A DNA stretch of 64,000 nt, taken from an uncultured Clostridium sp. Lineage in GTDB: Bacteria > Bacillota > Clostridia > Lachnospirales > Lachnospiraceae. Position numbers and translations under genes: made by a program. Shown here in pieces: positions 36,028-42,847 of this stretch; position 1 is the stretch's first letter, and every line of letters starts with the position of its first letter. Location of the stretch: positions 14,634 through 78,633 of the forward strand of contig UPYT01000017.1 in assembly GCA_900538475.1 (NCBI GenBank), in the 5' to 3' direction. The notes below the pieces were generated by a model. The model ran no database searches. It was not told the origin of the DNA and was given only the letters and a program-made list of their open reading frames with translations.

Positions 36028-36056
36028 TTGCCGAATTGGACAAAGTAGTATAAAAT
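36028..36056 (+). promoter_or_regulatory. Promoter for the ireB operon
   Basis: TTGCCG (36028-36033), a 17-bp spacer and TAAAAT (36051-36056), about 30 bp before the ireB ATG. Confidence 0.65.
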
Positions 36057-36086
36057 AGAAAAGAATAGTTAAAGGACGTGAGGAAC

Positions 36087-36347
36087 ATGGGCGAAATTCA
36101 TAACACACAGTTTTTCAGGGCAGTACAGGAGAAGAAGATGGATGTCAGCCAGGTTTTAGAGTTGGTTTATGCAGCGCTTAGAGAGAAAGGGTACAATCCG
36201 GTGAACCAGATTGTTGGATACATTATGTCCGGAGATCCCACCTATATTACCAGCCATAAGGGCGCCAGAAGTCTGATTATGAAAGTTGAGCGAGATGAGA
36301 TTCTGGAAGAGTTGATGTCTGTTTATATTGATACGAAGCTGAGATAG
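36087..36347 (+). CDS. ireB: IreB-family regulatory phosphoprotein
   Basis: An 86-residue UPF0297 protein. In enterococci IreB is phosphorylated by the PASTA kinase IreK and tunes cell-envelope stress tolerance. The conserved run VYAALREKGYNPVNQIVGYIMSGDPTYIT is intact, including the Thr pair used for phosphorylation. The ATG at 36087 has AAAGGA ten bases upstream; a GTG at 36078 is an alternative. ruvX and a DUF1292 gene follow, the standard Bacillota order. Confidence 0.93.
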   Translation: MGEIHNTQFFRAVQEKKMDVSQVLELVYAALREKGYNPVNQIVGYIMSGDPTYITSHKGARSLIMKVERDEILEELMSVYIDTKLR

Positions 36348-36527
36348 AGTGAAAAAAACTGCCAGCCATATCTGTTACACTGCTGCGGAGCATAAGTGTT
36401 CTGCAGCGGAAAACGCACTGCGGAGGATGCCGGATGCGTTTTGTAGATGGGGCTGGCTTTATTTTCTGTAGGCAAAAAGGAGTGGTTTTCCGAACAGAAG
36501 GGAAACGGTATCCTGGAAAGGCAGTGT

Positions 36528-36950
36528 ATGAGGATTTTAGGACTGGATTATGGCTCAAAGACTGTGGGAGTGGCGGTGTGTGATCCTCTGGGGATTACAG
36601 CCCAGGGAGTAGAGACCATTACCCGTAAGGAGGAGAACAAGCTTCGGAAAACTCTGGCAAGGATTGAGTCGTTGATTAAGGAATACGGGGTTGAAACCAT
36701 TGTTTTGGGTTATCCTAAGAACATGGATGATACCATTGGCGAGCGTGCAAGGAAAACGGAAGAATTTCGCGATATGCTGATACGCAGAACTGGACTCCCT
36801 GTGGTTCTGTGGGACGAGCGTCTGACAACTATAGAGGCAAATGAGATTTTAATAGAAAGCGGAGTGCGCCGGGAGGATCGCAAAAAGGTGATTGATAAGA
36901 TTGCAGCTACCCTGATTTTGCAGTCTTACCTGGGATCTCTGAAGGAGTGA
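36528..36950 (+). CDS. ruvX: Holliday-junction resolvase-like / pre-16S rRNA nuclease YqgF
   Basis: A 140-residue RNase H-fold nuclease (YqgF) implicated in 16S rRNA 5'-end maturation. It starts [19 protein letters not shown] (catalytic Asp-7), with [13 protein letters not shown] in the middle and the late acidic motif [13 protein letters not shown]. The start at 36528 with GGAAAGGCAGTGT upstream is chosen over an in-frame codon at 36447, because the family begins there. It lies between ireB and the DUF1292 gene. Confidence 0.93.
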   Translation: MRILGLDYGSKTVGVAVCDPLGITAQGVETITRKEENKLRKTLARIESLIKEYGVETIVLGYPKNMDDTIGERARKTEEFRDMLIRRTGLPVVLWDERLTTIEANEILIESGVRREDRKKVIDKIAATLILQSYLGSLKE

Positions 36951-36954
36951 GAAC

Positions 36955-37233
36955 GTGGCACAGGAAGAGAAAATTACATTACAGACAGATACCGGCGAAG
37001 CGGTGGATTTTTATGTGCTGGAGGAGACCAGAATCAACGGAATGAATTATCTTTTGGTAACAGATTCCGAAGATGAGGATGAGGACGGCGAATGCTATAT
37101 TTTAAAGGACGTATCCAGACAGGAGGACAGTGAGGCTGTCTATGAGTTCGTAGAGAATGATGACGAAATGGACTATCTGTTCCGGATTTTTACGGAGCTG
37201 ATGGAGGACATGGATGTAGAACTGCAAAAGTAG
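36955..37233 (+). CDS. DUF1292 protein (YrzB-like)
   Basis: A 92-residue acidic protein (runs such as DSEDEDEDGE). The family DUF1292 follows ruvX in most Bacillota, and its function is unknown. The beta-rich pattern ITLQTDTGEAVDFYVLEETRINGMNYLLVTD is typical. The start is GTG at 36955, 4 bp after the ruvX stop, within GGAGTGAGAAC, so it is translationally coupled. Confidence 0.9.
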   Translation: MAQEEKITLQTDTGEAVDFYVLEETRINGMNYLLVTDSEDEDEDGECYILKDVSRQEDSEAVYEFVENDDEMDYLFRIFTELMEDMDVELQK

Positions 37234-37303
37234 CGGACATGGACGAAAACGTGCGGAAAAGACAGAAGGATCAGGATGACAGAATGAATTTGGAGGAAAA
37301 AAA

Positions 37304-39256
37304 TTGAAGACAGAAAATCAGAATTATCAGCTTGACAAACCGGAAGAATATGCGGAAAATCAGATGGACGTGAGCGTGGATAAAGCCGCAGAAAAAGAGA
37401 AAAGCGCAGAGAAAACCGGAAGCCGGGCCGGAGGACGGACAGGCGGAAAAAACGGTGGAAAACCCTCCAGAGCAGGCGCAAAACCGGCGCCAAGACAGAC
37501 TCCCCGCACAGCAGGAAAAGGGGAAGGAAGGACAGGGAAACCAGCGGCAGCAGAGAAAAAGCCGTCCCGGACAGCGAAGGCAGCAGAGCTGAAGGGAGAA
37601 GGAAAGCCAAAGGTAAAGATTATTCCTCTGGGCGGTCTGGAGCAGATCGGCATGAATATTACTGCATTTGAGTATGAGGATACCATTGTAGTCGTGGACT
37701 GCGGACTTGCATTTCCCACAGATGACATGCTGGGAATTGATCTGGTGATTCCCGATGTTACCTATCTGGAAAAAAATATTGATAAGGTGAAGGGCTTTGT
37801 GATTACCCACGGACACGAGGATCATATCGGCGCCCTCCCCTATATTCTTCAGAAAATCAATGTTCCGGTGTATGGAACAAAGCTTACCATCGGATTGATT
37901 GAGAATAAATTAAAAGAACACAACCTGATGAAGAGCACCAAGAGAAAGGTGGTCAAGCACGGACAGTCCATCAATCTGGGATGCTTCCGGGTAGAATTTA
38001 TTAAGATTAACCACAGTATTGCCGATGCGGCAGCCCTGGCGATCTTTACGCCGGCCGGCGTGATTGTTCATACCGGCGACTTTAAGGTAGACTATACGCC
38101 TGTATTTGGAGATGCTTTTGATCTGCAGCGTTTTGCAGAGCTGGGCAAAAAAGGTGTGCTGGCGCTGTTAAGCGACAGTACCAATGCAATCCGTCCGGGC
38201 TTTACAGCTTCTGAGCGGACGGTGGGAAAAACCTTTGACGCAATTTTTGCAGAGCATAAAAACAACAGGATTATTGTGGCAACCTTTGCCTCCAATGTAG
38301 ACCGTGTGCAGCAGATTATTTCCTCTGCCTACAAATACGGAAGAAAGGTTGTAGTAGAAGGACGAAGCATGGTCAATGTCATCGGAACGGCAAGTGAGCT
38401 GGGTTACATCAATATTCCCGACGGCACTCTGATTGAAATTGATCAGCTGAAGAATTATCCGGACGAGCAGACGGTATTGATTACGACAGGAAGCCAGGGT
38501 GAGTCTATGGCAGCTCTGTCCCGAATGGCTTCTGGTATGCATCGGAAGGTTTCTATTAAGCCGAATGATGTGGTGATTTTAAGCTCTACTCCGATTCCGG
38601 GCAATGAAAAGGCTGTTTCCAAGGTAATTAACGAGCTGTCCATGAAGGGCGTAGAGGTGATTACCCAGGATACCCATGTATCGGGCCATGCATGTCAGGA
38701 GGAGATTAAGCTGATTTATTCTCTGCTTCATCCCCGTTTTGCTCTTCCCGTGCATGGAGAGTACCGCCATCTGGTGGCAAACCGGTCCATTGCTCTGTCC
38801 ATGGGAATTCCAAAAGAAAATATTTTGATTATGTCCTCCGGTGATGTGGTGGAGATCAGTGAGGATTCCTGCAGGGTGGCTGAGCATGTTCAGGCCAGCG
38901 GCATTCTGGTAGACGGACTTGGTGTGGGCGATGTAGGAAACATTGTTCTTAGAGATCGGCAGAATCTGGCTCAGAACGGTATTATTATTGTTGTTCTGAC
39001 ACTGGAGAAATACAGCAACCAGCTTCTGGCAGGTCCGGATATTGTATCCCGTGGTTTTGTCTATGTAAGAGAGTCGGAAGATCTGATGGACGATGCCCGT
39101 CAGGTTGTTGATGATGCTGTGGCAGACTGTCTGGATCGCCATGTTTCCGACTGGGGTAAGATGAAAAATGTGATTCGCGACAGCTTAAGTGACTTTATGT
39201 GGAAGCGGATGAAGCGCAATCCCATGATCCTTCCTATTATCATGGAGGTTGAGTAA
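37304..39256 (+). CDS. rnj: Ribonuclease J
   Basis: A 650-residue metallo-beta-lactamase/beta-CASP RNase with 5'-exonuclease and endonuclease activity in mRNA decay. The catalytic domain starts at about residue 100 (KVKIIPLGGLEQIGMNITAFEYED), with the zinc motif THGHEDHIGALPY near 166, HTGDFKVD and SDSTNA. The beta-CASP region carries EGRSMVN and TTGSQGESMAALSRMA. It ends with the C-terminal dimerisation domain. The first 100 residues form an Ala/Gly/Lys/Arg-rich, disordered-looking extension longer than in Bacillus RNase J. The start is TTG at 37304 behind TTTGGAGGAAAAAA. Confidence 0.94.
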   Translation: MKTENQNYQLDKPEEYAENQMDVSVDKAAEKEKSAEKTGSRAGGRTGGKNGGKPSRAGAKPAPRQTPRTAGKGEGRTGKPAAAEKKPSRTAKAAELKGEGKPKVKIIPLGGLEQIGMNITAFEYEDTIVVVDCGLAFPTDDMLGIDLVIPDVTYLEKNIDKVKGFVITHGHEDHIGALPYILQKINVPVYGTKLTIGLIENKLKEHNLMKSTKRKVVKHGQSINLGCFRVEFIKINHSIADAAALAIFTPAGVIVHTGDFKVDYTPVFGDAFDLQRFAELGKKGVLALLSDSTNAIRPGFTASERTVGKTFDAIFAEHKNNRIIVATFASNVDRVQQIISSAYKYGRKVVVEGRSMVNVIGTASELGYINIPDGTLIEIDQLKNYPDEQTVLITTGSQGESMAALSRMASGMHRKVSIKPNDVVILSSTPIPGNEKAVSKVINELSMKGVEVITQDTHVSGHACQEEIKLIYSLLHPRFALPVHGEYRHLVANRSIALSMGIPKENILIMSSGDVVEISEDSCRVAEHVQASGILVDGLGVGDVGNIVLRDRQNLAQNGIIIVVLTLEKYSNQLLAGPDIVSRGFVYVRESEDLMDDARQVVDDAVADCLDRHVSDWGKMKNVIRDSLSDFMWKRMKRNPMILPIIMEVE

Positions 39257-39283
39257 CCAACATCAGAAAGGCAGTGATGACCG

Positions 39284-39697
39284 ATGAGTCAGATTACAAA
39301 GGACATCAATAAAATAACAGGCACCATCATCGGGGTATCGGGAAAGCTGATTTTGTATGCATTGATTCTTCTGCTGCTTACAGAGGGAATTGTCAGAGGG
39401 TATGCCTTTGGCCACACTATTTTTTATCAGACGCCCATGGAGCCGGCTCCGGGCAGCAACAAGGTTCTGACTGTGACGGCAGAGGATTCTGGAGCGGATA
39501 TTGCTGCAGCCCTTAAGGATCTGGGGCTGATTGACAATGAGCTGGCCGCCAGGTTCCAGATGAAATTTTATGAATATGAGGCCGTTCCGGGTACGTATAC
39601 CCTGAATACTTCTATGACCTCAAAGGAAATTCTGCGACTTTTAAGCGAAGGACCTGAGGCAGAAAAGGAAGAGGAAAATACAGAAAGCAGCAGGTAG
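39284..39697 (+). CDS. Short MltG/YceG-like membrane protein
   Basis: A 137-residue protein with one TM near the N-terminus (LILYALILLLLTEGIVRGYAFG) and an extracytoplasmic domain LTVTAEDSGADIAAALKDLGLIDNELAARFQMKFYEYEAVPGTYTLNTSMTSKEILRLLSEG. This corresponds to the LysM-like N-terminal module of MltG endolytic transglycosylases, but the catalytic YceG domain (with its essential Glu) is absent. It ends with an acidic tail (EAEKEEENTESS). Such stubs are frequent in Lachnospiraceae; they might bind peptidoglycan or regulate a true MltG. It lies between RNase J and trmR. Confidence 0.75.
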   Translation: MSQITKDINKITGTIIGVSGKLILYALILLLLTEGIVRGYAFGHTIFYQTPMEPAPGSNKVLTVTAEDSGADIAAALKDLGLIDNELAARFQMKFYEYEAVPGTYTLNTSMTSKEILRLLSEGPEAEKEEENTESSR

Positions 39698-39702
39698 CCA
39701 AG

Positions 39703-40356
39703 ATGGATCAAAAACGGATTACGGATTATATTAATTCTCTGGATCAGGGGCACGGAGTTTTGTGCGACAAAATTGCAAAGGAAGCCAGAGCCGCCGCTGT
39801 TCCCATTATCCGAAGGGAAACCGGGGCTCTGCTTCAGACCCTGACTGCAGCGGTAAAGCCCATGCGGATTCTGGAGGTGGGAACGGCAGTGGGCTATTCG
39901 GCTCTGTTGATGGCTCAGTCCATGCCGTCCGGCGCCCATATTACCACCATTGAAAAATATCAGCCCAGGATTGTGGCTGCAAAGGAGAATTTCCGGCTGG
40001 CAGGGATGGAAGACGCAATTACCCTGATGGAGGGAGATGCAGATAAGGTTCTGGAACAGCTTTCCGGAACCTTTGACTTTATCTTTATGGATGCGGCTAA
40101 GGGCCAGTACATTCACTGGCTTCCGCGGATTCTGGAGCTGATGGCGGAGGGCGCGCTGCTGGTGACAGACAATGTGCTTCAAGACGGAGATGTGGCAGAA
40201 TCCCGGTTTGCTGTGGAGCGCCGCAACCGTACCATTCATGCCCGGATGCGGGACTATTTATATACGCTGACCCATATGGAGGAGCTGAAAACCAGTATTG
40301 TTCCCATTGGAGACGGCGTTGCTTTAAGTGTAAAAATACTGAGGAGAGAACCATGA
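39703..40356 (+). CDS. trmR: tRNA 5-hydroxyuridine methyltransferase (TrmR-like)
   Basis: A 217-residue class I SAM O-methyltransferase of the YrrM group. The SAM site is ILEVGTAVGYSALLMA (near residue 60) and the metal/substrate block FDFIFMDAAKGQYIHWLP (near 127), followed by VTDNVLQDGD. In Bacillus, TrmR methylates 5-hydroxyuridine to 5-methoxyuridine at tRNA position 34, and its gene sits beside U32 peptidase genes. Here the U32 gene overlaps the stop by 4 nt (ATGA), supporting the same function. Confidence 0.87.
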   Translation: MDQKRITDYINSLDQGHGVLCDKIAKEARAAAVPIIRRETGALLQTLTAAVKPMRILEVGTAVGYSALLMAQSMPSGAHITTIEKYQPRIVAAKENFRLAGMEDAITLMEGDADKVLEQLSGTFDFIFMDAAKGQYIHWLPRILELMAEGALLVTDNVLQDGDVAESRFAVERRNRTIHARMRDYLYTLTHMEELKTSIVPIGDGVALSVKILRREP

Positions 40357-41597
40357 GAGAGACAGAACTTCTGATTCCGGCAGGCAGTCTGGATGTGCTG
40401 AAAACGGCTGTAATTTACGGAGCTGACGCAGTATATCTGGGCGGAGAGGCCTTCAGCCTCCGAGCCAAAGCCAGAAATTTTACGAATGATGAGATTCGGG
40501 AGGGAATCGCCTTTGCCCATGAGCATGGTGTAAAGGTCTATATTACAGCCAATATTCTGGCCCACAATGAGGATCTTCCGGGAGTAGAGGCTTATTTTGA
40601 AGAGCTGAAGGAAATCCATCCGGATGCTCTGATTATTTCAGACCCGGGAGTTTTTGCCATTGCCAGACGGGTGCTGCCGGACATGGAGCTGCATATCAGC
40701 ACCCAGGCAAATAACACAAATTATGGAACCTATCTGTTCTGGCACCAGATGGGGGCTAAGAGGGTGGTTTCAGCCAGAGAGCTGTCCTTAAAGGAGATCC
40801 GGGAAATACGGGATCGGATTCCGGAGGATATGGAAATTGAAAGCTTTATTCACGGAGCCATGTGCATTTCCTATTCCGGCCGCTGCCTGCTCAGTAATTT
40901 TCTGACAGGAAGAGATGCAAATCAGGGGGCCTGTACCCACCCCTGCCGATGGAAGTATGCCCTGATGGAGGAAACCAGACCGGGTGAGTATATGCCTGTA
41001 TTTGAAAATGAGAGAGGGACTTATATTTTCAATTCCAGAGATTTGTGTATGATTGAGCATATCCCGGAGCTGATTGAGGCGGGAATTGACAGCTTCAAGA
41101 TCGAAGGCAGGATGAAGACGGCGCTTTATGTGGCTACAGTGGCCAGAACCTATCGAAAGGCTATTGACGATTACAAAAAGGATCCGGAGCTTTACCGGAA
41201 AAATCTGGACTGGTACCGGGCGGAGATTGCCAAATGTACTTACCGGGAATTTACAACGGGCTTTTATTTCGGAAAGCCAGATGCAGAAAGCCAGATTTAC
41301 GACAATAACACCTATGTGAAGAATTACACCTACCTGGGTACGATTGAAGAGGTTCGTCCGGACGGATGGTGCCGGATTGAGCAGAAAAACAAGTTTTCTG
41401 TGGGAGAGGCCATTGAGGTTATGAAGCCGGACGGCCGGAATGTAGAGGTAACGGTCCGGGGAATTACTGATGAGAACGGAATCCCCCAGGAGAGCGCTCC
41501 CCATCCAAAGCAGATTCTCTATGTGGATCTGGGAACAGAGCTGTCTCCCTATGATATTCTGCGCAGAAGCGAGATGGATCCGGAGACGGAAGGCTGA
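40353..41597 (+). CDS. U32-family peptidase, probable tRNA hydroxylation protein TrhP
   Basis: A 414-residue U32 protein. It has ELLIPAGSLDVLKTAVIYGADAVYLGGEAFSLRAKA at the start, a TIM-barrel core, and the Fe-S cysteine cluster in MCISYSGRCLLSNFLTGRDANQGACTHPCRW (near residue 170). It also has the family motif IDSFKIEGRMKTALYVA, and a C-terminal beta domain. TrhP-type U32 proteins make 5-hydroxyuridine at wobble position 34 of tRNA using prephenate. The translational overlap with trmR supports this over a protease role. Bacillus has two such genes in tandem; only one is seen here. Confidence 0.88.
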   Translation: MRETELLIPAGSLDVLKTAVIYGADAVYLGGEAFSLRAKARNFTNDEIREGIAFAHEHGVKVYITANILAHNEDLPGVEAYFEELKEIHPDALIISDPGVFAIARRVLPDMELHISTQANNTNYGTYLFWHQMGAKRVVSARELSLKEIREIRDRIPEDMEIESFIHGAMCISYSGRCLLSNFLTGRDANQGACTHPCRWKYALMEETRPGEYMPVFENERGTYIFNSRDLCMIEHIPELIEAGIDSFKIEGRMKTALYVATVARTYRKAIDDYKKDPELYRKNLDWYRAEIAKCTYREFTTGFYFGKPDAESQIYDNNTYVKNYTYLGTIEEVRPDGWCRIEQKNKFSVGEAIEVMKPDGRNVEVTVRGITDENGIPQESAPHPKQILYVDLGTELSPYDILRRSEMDPETEG

Positions 41598-41673
41598 AAA
41601 AGACTGGAATGGGAGAAGCGACAGTAAAAGCTGAAAACAGAAGGCTGAAAACAGGAAAGGAGAAATAAAGTTT

Positions 41674-42033
41674 ATGGTACGAAAAGCAGATGTGAAGGCA
41701 GTAGAAAACCTGGGCGGAGGAAAGGGAACCGCTTATGTTCACCATATTATTTCGAAAGAGGAGATGCTGGGACATGGAAGACTGTATGCCAGAGTTGTGC
41801 TTCCTCCGGGAAGCAGTGTAGGCTGGCATCAGCATGTAAGAGATACAGAGCCCTACTACATTCTGAAGGGTGAGGCAGATTTTATCGATCATGATAAAAC
41901 TGTCACTAAGGTAGGACCTGGAGATTGCTGTATCATTCAGGTGGGACAGTTCCACAGTCTGGAAAATAATTCCGACAGTGATGTGGAATTTATGGCTCTG
42001 ATTTACAATGAGGCGGGATTTCTGTACGAATAA
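41674..42033 (+). CDS. Cupin-domain protein
   Basis: A 119-residue single cupin. Metal-binding motif 1 is GWHQHVRDTEPYYILKGEADF (His-His-Glu, near residues 51-65) and motif 2 is GDCCIIQVGQFHSLEN (His near 103). Small cupins of this type bind Fe, Zn or Mn and may act as isomerases or ligand sensors. Nothing nearby fixes a substrate. AAAGGAGAAATAAAG precedes the ATG. Confidence 0.87.
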   Translation: MVRKADVKAVENLGGGKGTAYVHHIISKEEMLGHGRLYARVVLPPGSSVGWHQHVRDTEPYYILKGEADFIDHDKTVTKVGPGDCCIIQVGQFHSLENNSDSDVEFMALIYNEAGFLYE

Positions 42034-42039
42034 CGGGGT

Positions 42040-42807
42040 ATGGATATGTTGACATGGACTCTTGCAGTGGCGGCGGCAGTCTGTCTGGCTTACTATGGGA
42101 TCATTGTGGTTTACACAGGGATCGGGACAGTCTCAGCTGCAATCTGGCTGCTGGCCGGCGGTTTTTTTGCAGTTTCGGCAGCAGCTGTCCGAATTTATCA
42201 GAAATATCCGGATCGGATGCCTATGTGGATTCCCGTATCCATGGTGACGCTGTGTGCGTCGGGAGGTCTGGTGGTTCTGACGGTTTTGATTCTGATCTTT
42301 GGGCGGATTCCTGCAGCTGCGGAGCCAGATCTGGATTATGTCATTGTCCTTGGAGCCTCGGTGAAGCCGGAGGGAGTAAGCAGGACTTTGAAGCTGCGTC
42401 TGGATAAGGCTGCGGAATATGCAAAGCAGAATCCGTCTACCATGCTGATTCTGTCCGGTGGACAGGGGGCAGACGAGCCTTGTACAGAGGCCTCTGCCAT
42501 GAGGCAGTACCTGGCAGAAAAAGGTGTTTCTCCAGAACGGATGATTCTGGAGGAGCAGTCACAAAGTACGACGGAAAATATTGCATACAGCAGGCTTTTG
42601 CTGAAAGAAAAGGCGGAAAACGGAAAGCAGGAAGTGGGAATTCTTACCAGCAATTTCCATTTGCTGCGGGCCCGCCTGATTGCAGCAAAGCAGGGAATGA
42701 AAAATATTCGCGGCATAGCAGCGGAATCGGATAAAATTCTGTTTGCCCATTTCTGTTTCCGGGACAGTCTGGCCATATTAAAAGACCGGTTAATGGGCAA
42801 CCTGTAA
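42040..42807 (+). CDS. YdcF/DUF218-family membrane protein
   Basis: A 255-residue protein with three TM helices in the first 90 residues (TLAVAAAVCLAYYGIIVVYTG, and two more ending VVLTVLILIFGRI). The DUF218 domain follows: DYVIVLGASVKPEGVSRTLKLRLDKAAEYAKQNPSTMLILSGGQG near residue 100, EQSQSTTENIAYSRLLL and TSNFHLLRARLIAAKQG. Members (YdcF, SanA, ElyC) affect envelope glycan synthesis; the reaction is unknown. It is 6 bp after the cupin gene. Confidence 0.88.
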   Translation: MDMLTWTLAVAAAVCLAYYGIIVVYTGIGTVSAAIWLLAGGFFAVSAAAVRIYQKYPDRMPMWIPVSMVTLCASGGLVVLTVLILIFGRIPAAAEPDLDYVIVLGASVKPEGVSRTLKLRLDKAAEYAKQNPSTMLILSGGQGADEPCTEASAMRQYLAEKGVSPERMILEEQSQSTTENIAYSRLLLKEKAENGKQEVGILTSNFHLLRARLIAAKQGMKNIRGIAAESDKILFAHFCFRDSLAILKDRLMGNL

Positions 42808-42847
42808 ATAATGAGATTTCATTGACGGAAAAAGGAGACATGAAGAA

